Positions 29,650 through 39,140 of a stretch of DNA of 48,062 nucleotides are shown here, piece after piece. The translations under genes were made by a program, and so were the position numbers. Origin of the DNA: an uncultured Alphaproteobacteria bacterium (GTDB lineage Bacteria > Pseudomonadota > Alphaproteobacteria > UBA3830); the NCBI GenBank assembly GCA_944390775.1, contig CALXQQ010000005.1:1-48062 (forward strand), in the 5' to 3' direction. The notes under the pieces are model-generated. The model searched no databases. It had not been told where the DNA came from and saw nothing but the letters and a program-made list of their open reading frames with translations. Numbering within the stretch: position 1 is the stretch's first letter; each line of letters opens with the position of its first letter.

Positions 29650-30234
29650 ATGAGCAAGATAGACAGGAGTTTTGGGATGTTTAGTTCAACACCAAAAAAT
29701 AAAACACTCAATAAAGATTACGAAAGCAATAACGCCGATATGGGGAGCGCCTATACCCCCCAATATATGATTAGTTGCGAAGATTTTTTCAGTAGTAACG
29801 TTGAAGGCATGGAAGACGATTCTGCTCCATGTTTATGGGTAGAAACAGGTGGTGCACGTATCGCAACATATGATAGCTCTGGAGAATTATCCGGCGATGG
29901 ACGTATCGTATGTAAAGACGCAGTAGTATGCATGAAGTACGGATCATGGGGACCAATAATCCAACAATACATGTTTGAAGGTAAAAAATTGGACACCATC
30001 GCAATAAAGAGAATGATCAGTATCAATGGTACGAAGGTAATTATTCAGACTATTACTTATGGAACTTGTTTGATCAAAACATATGAACAATCCGGAGATA
30101 CAATCACATTCTCGTATTGTTATGTCTCTATTGAAGATGTAAATACTGCTTATGGACATGATGGAACAAAGGTCGGAAATACCGGAGTGAAATTCGATTA
30201 TAGCACTTTAAAGTCTGAGTCGGTAAGCGGATAA
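29650..30234 (+). CDS. Divergent Hcp-like (TssD) tube protein
   Basis: 194 residues, no signal peptide. The second half has an Hcp-like strand order: IIQTITYGTCLIKTYEQSGD, ITFSYCYVSIEDVNTAYG and VKFDYSTLKSES. These resemble the 'CxI-x-SYS-x-SG ... LNFSKVxxxY' strands of Hcp. A polar N-terminal extension of about 40 residues is unusual for Hcp. Position 55 bases after the sheath gene, with AGGAG before the start, supports tube-protein identity. I judge it from fold pattern and context only; an Hcp-like effector is possible. Confidence 0.6.
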   Translation: MSKIDRSFGMFSSTPKNKTLNKDYESNNADMGSAYTPQYMISCEDFFSSNVEGMEDDSAPCLWVETGGARIATYDSSGELSGDGRIVCKDAVVCMKYGSWGPIIQQYMFEGKKLDTIAIKRMISINGTKVIIQTITYGTCLIKTYEQSGDTITFSYCYVSIEDVNTAYGHDGTKVGNTGVKFDYSTLKSESVSG

Positions 30235-30282
30235 ATTTTTATAAAAAAATTAATGAAATATTAACTATTTTGTGTAATGATA

Positions 30283-30430
30283 TATATAGGTCTTGAAAGT
30301 AGACCATGGGCAACAACTTGTTGCAATAGTGCTCCTTATATTATATGGGGGTTGTTCGACATGGCTATATGAGCTTCTACTGTTCAGCAGTGGAAGTTAG
30401 TGTAGTCATCGAACATCCCCTCTTTGTTAA
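30283..30430 (+). ncRNA. Candidate structured RNA or complex 3' element after the hcp-like gene
   Basis: This gap holds three hairpins in a row. GGTCT/AGACC is near 30290-30305. GCAACAA-c-TTGTTGC is at 30310-30324. A 73-base extended hairpin at 30348-30420 has an outer stem GGGGTTGTTCGA/TCGAACATCCCC, an inner TGGCTA/TAGTCA stem and an apical stem of about 10 bp with loop TTCAG. CTCTTTGTT follows. A weak promoter (TTAACT at 30261, TATATA at 30283, 16-base spacer) would start transcription just before the first hairpin. No match to SRP RNA, tmRNA, 6S or RNase P is recognised. It could instead be a long terminator of the tss operon. Confidence 0.4.
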
Positions 30431-30495
30431 ATGTAATTCTGTAAAATCAAGTCGAAAAGTGTCGGAAGTTCGTTTTATAACTGTGGGAGATTAGT

Positions 30496-31242
30496 ATGCA
30501 AAAATTTTTAATGATATGTGCTTTGGTATTAACTGGTAATTTATTCGCAATGGATCACGCAACAGATAATAATTCAGATTCTTCAAATGGTGCAGGAATA
30601 CAATTGGCTGACCTCTCAGCAAATGCAGATGCACAACCAGAAGGCTTGAGTCCAGCTGTAATTCGCGCATTGGCTGGAGAAGCTGCGCAAGCGCCGAATA
30701 CAAATAATGATCCAAATACCAATACTGCTGGAATGCGTGCAGGTTTAGATCCTGGATTGCTACACTTTGATTATTTACCCCATCTAAACGAAGTAGGACT
30801 TGCTTTAGCAGATGATGTATTAAGAAGCTGTTATAATAACATGCCAGAAGCAGATCGTACTGCTGTATTGTTAGAAGCATATAGAGGGAATTTCAGATAT
30901 GGTCATTGCGCGAGATCATTTTGGGATATGGTTGTTGGCTTAGCTCGTCCTATGCGTGGCATGGCTCTGCTCGCATCAACTGTTGCTCCGATTGTATCTT
31001 TCTCGCTCGAGCTATCAGAACACTGGAAAAACATTATTATTACAATAAACGGTGTATGTAGCGTGATAGCCTTAATCCTATCGGAAATTCAAGCATATGG
31101 AGATGCTGAACGCCAGTCTTGGACAAAAAGCATCATGCTTATGGAAGCTATTCGTACCAACGATAGACATGATCGTCACGATCACGACAATCATGATCAA
31201 GAAGATAATAGCCCAGCACCTGGCGGCGCTGCAGCCATTTAA
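30496..31242 (+). CDS. Secreted or envelope protein of unknown function with His/Asp-rich C terminus
   Basis: 248 residues. The signal peptide (MQKFLMICALVLTGNLFA, cleavage probably before MDHA) is followed by a polar Asn/Asp/Ala-rich segment, a helical middle (HLNEVGLALADDVLRSCYNN), two hydrophobic segments (about 150-175 and 180-200) and a tail rich in His and Asp (DRHDRHDHDNHD). The tail could bind metal; this is a guess from composition. GGGAG precedes the start. No family recognised. It lies next to the type VI genes but has a Sec signal, so it is not an obvious type VI cargo. Confidence 0.7.
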   Translation: MQKFLMICALVLTGNLFAMDHATDNNSDSSNGAGIQLADLSANADAQPEGLSPAVIRALAGEAAQAPNTNNDPNTNTAGMRAGLDPGLLHFDYLPHLNEVGLALADDVLRSCYNNMPEADRTAVLLEAYRGNFRYGHCARSFWDMVVGLARPMRGMALLASTVAPIVSFSLELSEHWKNIIITINGVCSVIALILSEIQAYGDAERQSWTKSIMLMEAIRTNDRHDRHDHDNHDQEDNSPAPGGAAAI

Positions 31243-31248
31243 ATCTAA

Positions 31249-31273
31249 AAGGAGGAATATCATATTCCTCCTT
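31249..31273. terminator. Perfect palindrome after the His/Asp-rich secreted protein
   Basis: AAGGAGGAATAT, one base, ATATTCCTCCTT: twelve-base arms starting seven bases after the stop codon. No T-run follows. Confidence 0.55.
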
Positions 31274-31439
31274 GAATGTATATAACCAATAAGTGCATCA
31301 ATGTCATATTCATTGATAAAAAGCTCATATGTATTAGTTTATATGCTTATGTGAAGCGAAACATCATGACACACGCTATTATGTATTTATGGATGTTCCA
31401 AATGAGTTCGATGTTATAAACAATATAGAAAATTTTATG

Positions 31440-31486
31440 CTCACCAGAAATTCATCAGAGAATTTGACTGATGGATTTCTAGTGAG
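31440..31486. terminator. Long hairpin between two convergent genes
   Basis: CTCACCAGAAATTCATCAG and CTGATGGATTTCTAGTGAG pair over 19 positions with two G-U/mismatch sites. It lies between the stops of the plus-strand gene at 30496 and the minus-strand gene ending at 31517, so it may serve both. Confidence 0.55.
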
Positions 31487-31516
31487 TGGCGTATTTTCCG
31501 CCTTAAAAGATTATCA

Positions 31517-33004
31517 CTATTTTGACTGAGCGGCTTTACTGCGACTCTTTAGATCAGATAGATATTTATCAAAATCTATCTGATGTACTGCTGCTAACGC
31601 TCTATAAACTTTGTAAATATCATCCGTCATATATTGAAAGCGGGTTCGGGAGTCTCCTAACTTATTATCGGCCACCAAATGATCTAAGCGAATTGGCTTG
31701 CGTGATATTAGACTGTTGTAAAAATCACTAAATTTATTCACGTATAATACCTGCTTGCCATCTGCTTCTTTAATCAGTCTTAAACCGATAATTTGCCAAA
31801 ACTCAACAGACGATTTAGATTCAGAATTACAAAACTCGTATTCACCATTCATTAATATATCAAGCTTTGATCTCACTTCTTGCTGTTTTTGTTTCAAGTA
31901 TGCATGACGTTTTGTAAGTAAATCTATCAATTGGTCCGATTCGTATTGTAGGTATTCTAGATTTTTTCTTGCTTCCGCCCTAAAAACATCCACTTGAATC
32001 CTGTCTTTTTCAGATAAGGACTCAGCATACTCTTTAGATGAAAAACCTGCTGTATGATCTTTTTTCTCAACAAAAAAATGCATGATTTGACCAGTGATAT
32101 CTTCAGGTGGTGTTTTTTGTGTCATCATATTGTCTATTAAATGTCCAAACTCATGGAGTAGTATATCCTGAAAGTTAGGAGTAAAGGGCTCAATTCTAGC
32201 TGCTCCTTCAGAAGGCGGCATGAGAGTTCTTAGTCGTACAGTAGAGTCAGGATCAAATTTTAGGCAATTATATCCTGCCTCATTGGTCTTCTCCATAATA
32301 AAATCAAAATTTTTCCCTATTTCCGAGGCGTTTAGCATTTGTGCACCGATTGTTGGCTGGCTGGCTATTCTTGTGGCAATAAACGTGATAACAGCTCTTC
32401 TTAAAAGTATATTATCGGTTTTAATTAATGCTTCACACAGTTTATCTTTAACAGTGAAATCAAAGAGACTCCTAGTTCCTTTTTCATCATGTTCACTAGG
32501 TACTTCGTTGAAAAATCCGAGGATTGGCCATGCGCACCTTCTATTGGTACTATAAAAAAACTGCTTTACGATGTATTGATATCGCCTTTCTTGTTCCTGT
32601 AAAGCTTCTGGATTAGCTGAAGGATTAGCGAAATCTGGCAATAGAGCTCCTTTTAGTAGATAGCTATGTTGCTCAAATATTCTGGCATCTGATTTACCAC
32701 TGATGCTGGTAAAACGACTTAGTCTTTCTTTACAAGCTTGAAGATCAAATGGTAAGCTGTTGACAATTGTAGCTGCCCCAATTATCCTAACCTCAGTGTT
32801 TTCTGAGGATAAATCTAAAACCTTTAATAGCTCATTAGAAGCAGATGTTTCATCTCCTGTCAATTCTCTGGATCTTGCCCTTAGCTCTTCGGCAATAGAA
32901 CGCGGCCCTTGAACGAACTGCGCCTTCTCCTGTTGTTGCATGGATTCAGCTGAATTTAAACAAACGCCCAGCATAAGCGCGATAAAAACTGCACTATTTT
33001 TCAT
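31517..33004 (-). CDS. Secreted HExxH-motif protein, putative zinc metallopeptidase
   Basis: 495 residues from the ATG at 33004. The longer open frame upstream overlaps the promoter, and AAAGGAAAG precedes 33004. The signal peptide (MKNSAVFIALMLGVCLNSAES, then MQQQ) directs export. The motif ILLHEFGHLIDNMM (H284, E285, H288) fits the HExxH zinc site of gluzincin/metzincin peptidases. I cannot assign the third ligand. The rest is mostly helical and charged (LTKRHAYLKQKQQEVRSKLDILM) with no family I recognise. In a host-associated bacterium a secreted peptidase acting on host or envelope protein is plausible. Confidence 0.72.
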   Translation of the reverse strand: MKNSAVFIALMLGVCLNSAESMQQQEKAQFVQGPRSIAEELRARSRELTGDETSASNELLKVLDLSSENTEVRIIGAATIVNSLPFDLQACKERLSRFTSISGKSDARIFEQHSYLLKGALLPDFANPSANPEALQEQERRYQYIVKQFFYSTNRRCAWPILGFFNEVPSEHDEKGTRSLFDFTVKDKLCEALIKTDNILLRRAVITFIATRIASQPTIGAQMLNASEIGKNFDFIMEKTNEAGYNCLKFDPDSTVRLRTLMPPSEGAARIEPFTPNFQDILLHEFGHLIDNMMTQKTPPEDITGQIMHFFVEKKDHTAGFSSKEYAESLSEKDRIQVDVFRAEARKNLEYLQYESDQLIDLLTKRHAYLKQKQQEVRSKLDILMNGEYEFCNSESKSSVEFWQIIGLRLIKEADGKQVLYVNKFSDFYNSLISRKPIRLDHLVADNKLGDSRTRFQYMTDDIYKVYRALAAVHQIDFDKYLSDLKSRSKAAQSK

Positions 33005-33031
33005 TGTCTTTCCTTTCTTTGTATCTGCCCT

Positions 33032-33060
33032 ATTGTGGAAAAAAACCAATACATTGTCAA
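33032..33060 (-). promoter_or_regulatory. sigma70 promoter of the HExxH gene
   Basis: On the minus strand TTGACA (33060-33055), a 17-base spacer and CACAAT (33037-33032), 28 bases before the start codon. Confidence 0.78.
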
Positions 33061-33374
33061 GCGCGAAAAAATAATTTTTTTTTTTCAAAAAAAAAATACT
33101 ATTTGGCATAGCTAAAAATATTTTTTACATTCTCTAGAAGCAAGCGTATCAAATAAATCATATGTCGGTATCAGCATAAGCAAGTACAGAATATGCAAGC
33201 AGCATTAAATCTTTTATTGCGGGATAATTACCGATATATTTTTCTCATAAATTTCTAAAAAATAAATTACATACACACAACATGTTAAAAAATCTAAGGC
33301 AGGAAACAGTATTAATCTAATATAATTCCGCTTACGCATCTCCAGATTTAAACCTGTACATATTAATAAAAGTC
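33061..33374. other. AT-rich gap with no gene seen
   Basis: About 310 bases, very AT-rich, with a run of ten or more T followed by a run of A near 33076-33098. I see no coding frame, no RNA and no clear repeat. The T/A tracts just upstream of the HExxH promoter could act as an UP-element. Confidence 0.5.
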
Positions 33375-33402
33375 TTGACTTTTTCATTAGCATTCTTACA
33401 AT
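33375..33402 (+). promoter_or_regulatory. Promoter of tRNA-Glu
   Basis: TTGACT at 33375-33380, a 16-base spacer and TACAAT at 33397-33402, ten bases before the tRNA 5' end. Confidence 0.75.
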
Positions 33403-33412
33403 TATGGAGCAT

Positions 33413-33488
33413 GTCCCCTTCGTCTAGTGGTCTAGGACACCGCCCTCTCACGGCGGCAACAGGGATTCGAATTCCCTAGGGGACGCCA
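33413..33488 (+). tRNA. tRNA-Glu (anticodon CTC)
   Basis: 76 bases with a 7-bp acceptor stem (GTCCCCT/AGGGGAC). The anticodon stem is CCGCC/GGCGG with loop CTCTCAC, giving anticodon CTC (reads GAG). The T arm is AGGGA-TTCGAAT-TCCCT. The CCA end is encoded at 33486-33488. Confidence 0.96.
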
Positions 33489-33580
33489 TTCCTCAATAAT
33501 TTTGCTTGTTAATTTTCATCGTTAACTTTTTGTTAAATATTGTTCGGTATCATATTCATATAATGTTTATGGAGGAAAAT

Positions 33581-34273
33581 ATGAGATCTATCTTGAAAAT
33601 TGCAGTATGTGGTGCTGTAGCATGTGCGTTGTTTACAAGCGGATACAATGTGGAAGCTGCGTCGGCAGCGCAAGCAGCAGTGCAAGCTCAGCAAAGGGCT
33701 CAAAAGAAGCTGGACAGTTTAAAAAAGAAACTAGAACAGTTGCAAAAGAAACTGCAACAGGCTCAAGAGAAACGCAATGCTAAAGCTGTCGCTAAACTGC
33801 AAAAAGATATCATGAAGCTTAACATGACAATCAATACTCAGCAAGCAACTGTTTCAGCTCATGCCGACAGAGCTCAATCACTAGGCGTACATTTAATGCC
33901 ACAAGATCAAATTATGAACCAATATCAAAGAGTTTCAAATGCACAGCAGAAGATCAATATCTTCAAAATGGAAATTGGTCGCCTCTCTAATGAAGTTTTG
34001 AAAGACGCATTGGGCGCATTGAAGCTAGCTGAGGGCGAAGTGAAAAAATTAGAGAAGAATCCATCTTATGCCGGAGGCGCTGAAAGCGCTATAGCCGCAT
34101 TGGAAGCACAAACTGCTACAATTGATGCTTATATGAATGCTATTAATAGTGTAAGAGCTTCCGCGAATAATATGCAACAACCTGAAAATGCAATGGGTAA
34201 TATGATGGATAATATGCCATCGACACTGGACAACAACATGTCACCTTCTCCAGGCATGCCAATGATTCAATAG
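33581..34273 (+). CDS. Secreted coiled-coil protein with Met/Asn/Pro-rich tail
   Basis: 230 residues. The start at 33581 is set by GGAGG at 33571-33575 and a good signal peptide (RSILKIAVCGAVACALFTSG, then EAASA). Residues about 30-115 are a Lys/Gln/Leu-rich coiled coil (KKLDSLKKKLEQLQKKLQQAQ). A second helical region follows at about 125-200, and the last 40 residues are rich in Met, Asn and Pro. No family recognised. A periplasmic or secreted structural protein is the most that can be said. Confidence 0.75.
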   Translation: MRSILKIAVCGAVACALFTSGYNVEAASAAQAAVQAQQRAQKKLDSLKKKLEQLQKKLQQAQEKRNAKAVAKLQKDIMKLNMTINTQQATVSAHADRAQSLGVHLMPQDQIMNQYQRVSNAQQKINIFKMEIGRLSNEVLKDALGALKLAEGEVKKLEKNPSYAGGAESAIAALEAQTATIDAYMNAINSVRASANNMQQPENAMGNMMDNMPSTLDNNMSPSPGMPMIQ

Positions 34274-34293
34274 TAAATTTATATTGAAATGTA

Positions 34294-34339
34294 TATGCTT
34301 CGATAGAAGCATAATCCAGAGCGGATATTTATCCGCTCT
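34294..34339 (+). terminator. Two tandem perfect hairpins after the coiled-coil protein
   Basis: TATGCTTC-GATA-GAAGCATA (34294-34313) and AGAGCGGAT-attt-ATCCGCTCT (34318-34339). Neither has a T-run. Their position between convergent genes suggests a transcript end. Confidence 0.5.
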
Positions 34340-34384
34340 AGGGCGCTATGCTCTAGATATTATTAGAATAAGTGCTTGTTATCT

Positions 34385-34849
34385 TTATGGAAGATCAAGA
34401 TCTACACGAGCAAAGAAGATTATTTCGCTGGTATATGGATTCTTATAAAAAAGGGGGACTGATCGAAGGAGCGCATGAGCCTGTTGTTCTGCTTGCCTTT
34501 GTTCTTCTTCGCTATCTGTTATTGCGTTTAGTAGAGCCTCTGCCTGCGAAATCATTGCAACGTATTTAGCACGAGTCTGAGAAGGTATATTTGGATCAGA
34601 AACATAGTAATAACTACGAAGGTTTGTTGACGCCATGGTCGGCATTATTTCTCTTGATTCACGGCTTATACTGCTTGCTTCCATACGCCCTATCGTTCTA
34701 CATAAATTGCGCTCACCGCCTCTAACAACGATAAATGAGCTATCGCCAATAACACTAAACGATGCATTGGCACCTAAGACACGCATAGACCACATATTTG
34801 CCGTGGATGCACACACAGCCAACACTACAGCTAACAACATTTTTCTCAT
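34385..34849 (-). CDS. Small secreted protein of unknown function (154 aa)
   Basis: The signal peptide (MRKMLLAVVLAVCASTANMWS) is followed by a short beta-like segment (VLGANASFSVIGDSSFIVVRGGERN) and a helical part (KYVAMISQAEALLNAITDSEEEQRQAEQQ). GGAGG lies just before the start. No family recognised. It is one of three small secreted proteins between the type VI genes and the fifth LRR gene. Confidence 0.65.
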   Translation of the reverse strand: MRKMLLAVVLAVCASTANMWSMRVLGANASFSVIGDSSFIVVRGGERNLCRTIGRMEASSISRESREIMPTMASTNLRSYYYVSDPNIPSQTRAKYVAMISQAEALLNAITDSEEEQRQAEQQAHALLRSVPLFYKNPYTSEIIFFARVDLDLP

Positions 34850-34963
34850 AAATCCTCCATTACTTTCATCTATAATTTAATAAACATGATATTTAATGCA
34901 AACTCGCTATATTAATAAAATCCACACACAAAAGACAAGATGCTATAATTTTACAGTATACTA

Positions 34964-36022
34964 TTATAGCGAACGTTCAGCGCTATCAGCGTATAATGTT
35001 TCATATTTAATAATACTAAAATAGCATATGTCGGGTATTACTTTCGCTCCGAAAGGCAAGACAAGACCCTGTAATCCACTACCATCAAATGAACTTTGAT
35101 ATATACGCTCCAGCTGTGAATTTTGAGTAAATATTACTTCTGTTAATGACGTACATTTACTAAAACACCCGAAGCCTATAACTTTCACACTATCCGGAAT
35201 AGCTATCTTTTCGATAGAACTACCGACGAATGCTTCTGTGCCCATGTACCCTAACGTGGAATTCGGAGAAAATAAAACCGTTTTCAATTTTGAGCAATTC
35301 TCGAACAAATAATAATTAAGCGAAGATATCCCATCAGGAATAGTAATCTCTTCAATAGATGTTCCTCTGAATACTCCTGATCCTAAATACCTCAACTGTG
35401 AATCAGACTCAAATGTAAAGAGCTTTAATCTTGTGCACTCAGAAAAACAGTCATTATCAATACCTGTTACACTACGGGGACAGTGAAATTCTGTTAACCC
35501 ACTTTCCGCAAAAGCTGATTCTCCAATTGTGCGCAATTGAGAATCTTTACCAAATTTAACTCCCCTAAGCTGCACACATGATCCAAAACACGAGTGATAT
35601 ATATGTTGTACGCTATCCGGAATAACAATACTTATAAGCCCACTTCCAAAAAATGCTTCTGGTGGCATAATAGGCAAATTAGTAGACATATTAAATCTAA
35701 CATGTCGCAACTTAACACAATAATAAAAACTATTTCTCCCTAATTTTTCAAGTCCACCAGGCAAGAAAAGCAATCCAATAGAACTATTTGCAAAAGCATA
35801 ATCATCTATACATTCCAGTTGAGATCCTTGCTCAAATTTTACGCTTTTCACATCCGAATTCCACGCAAAACAATTACTCGCTATTTTCTCAACATTACTG
35901 CTTATTATAAAAACACCATTGTTCCTACGCGAATGTACATAAAGATTCCCTTTTGTTAGCTCCATGCAATCCACAGAAACAACATATGTTGACATGGCAA
36001 ACAAGGCACACCATTTTTTCAT
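34964..36022 (-). CDS. Secreted BspA-type LRR protein (352 aa), diverged
   Basis: The signal peptide (MKKWCALFAMSTYVVSVDC, then MELT) is followed by about six alternating LRR_5 units: SNCFxWNSDVKSVKFEQGSQLE and IVIPDSVQHIYHSCFGSC types. The cysteine/AF alternation is the same as in the cluster at 1-5950. DNA similarity is low, and the shared pre-LRR segment and VYGLS tail are missing. It is an older member of the family. It has its own promoter. Confidence 0.88.
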   Translation of the reverse strand: MKKWCALFAMSTYVVSVDCMELTKGNLYVHSRRNNGVFIISSNVEKIASNCFAWNSDVKSVKFEQGSQLECIDDYAFANSSIGLLFLPGGLEKLGRNSFYYCVKLRHVRFNMSTNLPIMPPEAFFGSGLISIVIPDSVQHIYHSCFGSCVQLRGVKFGKDSQLRTIGESAFAESGLTEFHCPRSVTGIDNDCFSECTRLKLFTFESDSQLRYLGSGVFRGTSIEEITIPDGISSLNYYLFENCSKLKTVLFSPNSTLGYMGTEAFVGSSIEKIAIPDSVKVIGFGCFSKCTSLTEVIFTQNSQLERIYQSSFDGSGLQGLVLPFGAKVIPDICYFSIIKYETLYADSAERSL

Positions 36023-36052
36023 ACTATTCTTCCTTTCATAAAAACTACAAAT

Positions 36053-36081
36053 ACAATAATTATGCTTGATACATTTGTCAA
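36053..36081 (-). promoter_or_regulatory. sigma70 promoter of the 352-residue LRR gene
   Basis: On the minus strand TTGACA (36081-36076), a 17-base spacer and TATTGT (36058-36053), about 31 bases before the start codon. Confidence 0.65.
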
Positions 36082-36209
36082 ATATCCATCATATGTACTC
36101 CCGAGCCCGCAGCCATTACAGAATGTAGAACAACTCCAGAATCGCTATATCACTCTTTCATTTTTCGTAAAAATTGGTTACCATCCAACGTTTACTGTAG
36201 GCATAGTTG

Positions 36210-37664
36210 ATGTTTAGATTATCGTTATATGAAGTACAACAAGGACTCAAATCAAAGCAATTTTCATCAGAAGAATTGACCAAGATTTTATTAGAGCGCA
36301 TTGAAAAGTTTAAAACCCTCAACGCATATATCACCATATGTGCAGATGAAGCAATCTCTGCCGCGCGAAAAGCAGATGAGCGCATTGCCAGTGGAGATGC
36401 TCGAGATCTTGAAGGAATACCTCTGGGTATCAAAGACCTTTTTCTCACGAAGGGTATTCTTACTACCGCAGCATCGCGCATGTTATACAATTTCATTCCG
36501 CCTTATGAATCTACGGTGACGCAAAAGCTACTAGATTCAGGCGCTGTATTTCTCGGAAAAACCAACATGGACGAATTCGCCATGGGTTCAGCAAATATCA
36601 CGAGCTACTATGGCAGAGTTATTAATCCCTGGAGCCGAGACAAAAAGCTAGTGCCCGGCGGATCATCTGGCGGATCGGCCGCTGCTGTGGCCGCGCATCT
36701 ATGTGTGGCAGCTACCGGATCTGACACCGGGGGATCAATTAGGCAACCGGCAGCGTTTTCCGGCATCGTAGGATTGAAACCAACCTATGGAAGATGCTCG
36801 CGTTATGGAATGGTTGCTCTTGCCTCATCGTTAGATCAAGCTGGTCCAATTACGAAAAATGTGAGAGATGCAGCTATATTTTTGCGAAACATAGCAGGAT
36901 ATGACCCAAAGGATTCCACATCATTGCGCGATGAAGTACCAGATTATGAAGCGTTTTTTGGCAAATCGATAAAAGGCATGAAAATCGGCATACCTAAAGA
37001 ATTTGTGGTAGATGGAATGGCGGATGATATTCATGCTTGTTGGAAACGTGGAGCTGACATCTTGCGTGCAGCAGGAGCTGAGATTATTCACATATCTTTA
37101 CCATACTCTCGTTACGCATTACCGGCTTATTATATTATACAACCAGCCGAAGCATCATCGAATTTGGCTCGTTATGATGGTGTAAGATATGGTTTCCGCG
37201 CAGAAGGAAAAACTCTCGTAGAAATGTATGAAAACACCAGAATGGAAGGATTTGGTGATGAAGTAAAAAGGCGCATCCTAATAGGTACGTATGTGTTGTC
37301 TGCTGGCTATTACGATGCTTACTACATGAAAGCAATCAAATTGCAAAGGCTGATTAAGGCTGATTTCCAGCGTGCATTCGAAGAAGTTGATGCAATACTC
37401 ACCCCTACTACACCAACCAGTGCATTTGCTTTTGGAGAAGAGCCAAAAGACTTGGTAACAATGTATTTAAACGATATATTTACCGTAACTGCGAATATTG
37501 CTGGCCTACCTGGGATGTCAGTACCGATGGAGTTAGATCATCTCGGTAGACCGTTAGGCTTACAACTAATTGCTCCGAAATTACGTGAAGAAACGCTCAT
37601 ACAAGTAGGAGCAGTATTAGAAGATGGTGCAGGATTCAAACAACTAGAAGAGGTACAGCTATGA
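36210..37664 (+). CDS. gatA: Glutamyl-/aspartyl-tRNA amidotransferase subunit A
   Basis: 484 residues. It is the amidase that releases ammonia from glutamine for conversion of Glu-tRNA(Gln) and Asp-tRNA(Asn). The amidase signature is [20 protein letters not shown], with the Ser-cisSer-Lys triad parts [12 protein letters not shown]-like and GIKDL. I chose ATG 36210 over the in-frame TTG at 36207. It overlaps gatB by four bases. gatC is not next to it. Confidence 0.95.
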   Translation: MFRLSLYEVQQGLKSKQFSSEELTKILLERIEKFKTLNAYITICADEAISAARKADERIASGDARDLEGIPLGIKDLFLTKGILTTAASRMLYNFIPPYESTVTQKLLDSGAVFLGKTNMDEFAMGSANITSYYGRVINPWSRDKKLVPGGSSGGSAAAVAAHLCVAATGSDTGGSIRQPAAFSGIVGLKPTYGRCSRYGMVALASSLDQAGPITKNVRDAAIFLRNIAGYDPKDSTSLRDEVPDYEAFFGKSIKGMKIGIPKEFVVDGMADDIHACWKRGADILRAAGAEIIHISLPYSRYALPAYYIIQPAEASSNLARYDGVRYGFRAEGKTLVEMYENTRMEGFGDEVKRRILIGTYVLSAGYYDAYYMKAIKLQRLIKADFQRAFEEVDAILTPTTPTSAFAFGEEPKDLVTMYLNDIFTVTANIAGLPGMSVPMELDHLGRPLGLQLIAPKLREETLIQVGAVLEDGAGFKQLEEVQL

Positions 37665-39130
37665 GTTATATAGAAACTGCTAGCGGAAAATGGGAAGTAG
37701 TCATTGGATTAGAGGTTCATGCTCAGGTAATTTCGCAATCGAAATTATTTTCTTCTGCTTCCACGAAATTTGGCGTAGCCCCAAATGAAAATGTTTCCTT
37801 TATAGATGCGGCGCTACCTGGCGTGTTGCCCGTACTGAATTCTTTTTGTGTAGATCAAGCTATAAAGACAGGATTAGGACTCAATTGTACAATTAACAAG
37901 ATTTCCTACTTTGATCGAAAAAACTACTTTTATGCTGATCTGCCACAAGGTTATCAAATTTCTCAATTTCATCATCCAATAATAAGTGGAGGTTTTGTAG
38001 AAATAGAAGACGACGAAGGCAACATCAAAAAAGTACATTTAGAGCGCATTCACATCGAACAAGACGCAGGTAAGAGCTTGCACGATCAAAGCCCAACCAA
38101 GTCCTACATCGATTTAAATAGAGCGGGAATAGCGCTGATGGAAATTGTGACAAAACCAGAGATGACCAGTGGCGCAGAAGCTGCTGCATTTCTGCGAAAA
38201 TTGCGCTCAATTCTGCGGTATTTAAAAACGTGTGATGGAAACATGGATGAAGGCAGCATGAGAGCCGACGTCAACATTTCGTTGCATCGACCTGGAACTC
38301 CTCTTGGCACGCGAGCAGAAGTCAAAAATGTCAACTCGATGAAATTTATAGAAACAGCTGTTAATTTTGAAATTAGTCGTCAGTTAGAAATTTTGGAAAA
38401 TGGCGGTAGCGTCGAACAAGAAACTCGTCTATTTGATAGCTCACGTGGCATCACACGAAGCATGAGATCAAAAGAAGATGCACAGGACTACAGATATTTT
38501 CCTGAACCAGATCTGCCTCCTTTGATTTTGGAAGATGAACGCATAGAAGCAATTCGTGCAACCCTACCTGAATTACCTGATGCGAAGTCGCGTCGTTTGC
38601 AAGAGACATATGGCCTACCAAGATATGATGCTGATCTCATTTCAGCAGAAGCCGAAGTCGCTGCATATTACGAAAAAGCGCTTGCTTGTTGTTCAAAAGC
38701 AGATGGTGATGCTGCAAAATTGCTAGCAAATTGGCTATTAGGAGACCTATTTGCATTGCTAAACAAATACGGCAAAAGCATCGATGAAAGTTTAATTTCT
38801 CCGGAAAATTTATCTGGATTGATACAATTGATTCAGCAAGACGTGATCTCAGGAAAGATAGCAAAAGACGTACTGGTTATCATGTGGGATGAACAAAAAT
38901 CACCACAGAAAGTAGTAGAAGAACAAGGATTACAACAAATCACGGATCCAGCAGTAATCGAAAATGCTCTGAGGGATGTACTGATAGAAAACTCATCGAA
39001 AGTTGCGGAGTACAAAAGCGGGAAAGACAAATTGTTCGGCTTTTTTGTAGGCCAGGCTATGAAAAAAACCCATGGCAAAGCCAACCCTCAGCTGTTAAAT
39101 GATATTCTAAGCAAGTTGTTAAGCGAATAA
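37661..39130 (+). CDS. gatB: Glutamyl-/aspartyl-tRNA amidotransferase subunit B
   Basis: 489 residues. It binds the misacylated tRNA and performs the kinase/transamidation step. Typical motifs: [55 protein letters not shown] and the [11 protein letters not shown] box, plus a C-terminal YqeY-like helical domain. ATGA overlap with gatA shows one operon. The tRNA-Gln in this window is a candidate substrate. Confidence 0.96.
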   Translation: MSYIETASGKWEVVIGLEVHAQVISQSKLFSSASTKFGVAPNENVSFIDAALPGVLPVLNSFCVDQAIKTGLGLNCTINKISYFDRKNYFYADLPQGYQISQFHHPIISGGFVEIEDDEGNIKKVHLERIHIEQDAGKSLHDQSPTKSYIDLNRAGIALMEIVTKPEMTSGAEAAAFLRKLRSILRYLKTCDGNMDEGSMRADVNISLHRPGTPLGTRAEVKNVNSMKFIETAVNFEISRQLEILENGGSVEQETRLFDSSRGITRSMRSKEDAQDYRYFPEPDLPPLILEDERIEAIRATLPELPDAKSRRLQETYGLPRYDADLISAEAEVAAYYEKALACCSKADGDAAKLLANWLLGDLFALLNKYGKSIDESLISPENLSGLIQLIQQDVISGKIAKDVLVIMWDEQKSPQKVVEEQGLQQITDPAVIENALRDVLIENSSKVAEYKSGKDKLFGFFVGQAMKKTHGKANPQLLNDILSKLLSE

Positions 39131-39140
39131 GGAGAGTTCG

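Noticed and set aside
30348-30420. Large hairpin as SRP (4.5S) RNA
   Set aside because: The conserved apical motif of SRP RNA (CAGGTCCGGAAGGAAGCAGC) is absent.
33005-33109. Longer N terminus for the HExxH protein (start at 33109)
   Set aside because: This stretch contains a good promoter (TTGACA-N17-CACAAT). The shorter start has both a ribosome site and a proper signal peptide.
36023-36209. A gatC gene upstream of gatA
   Set aside because: No frame of the expected size (about 95 codons) fits in the 187 bases; gatC must be elsewhere or absent.
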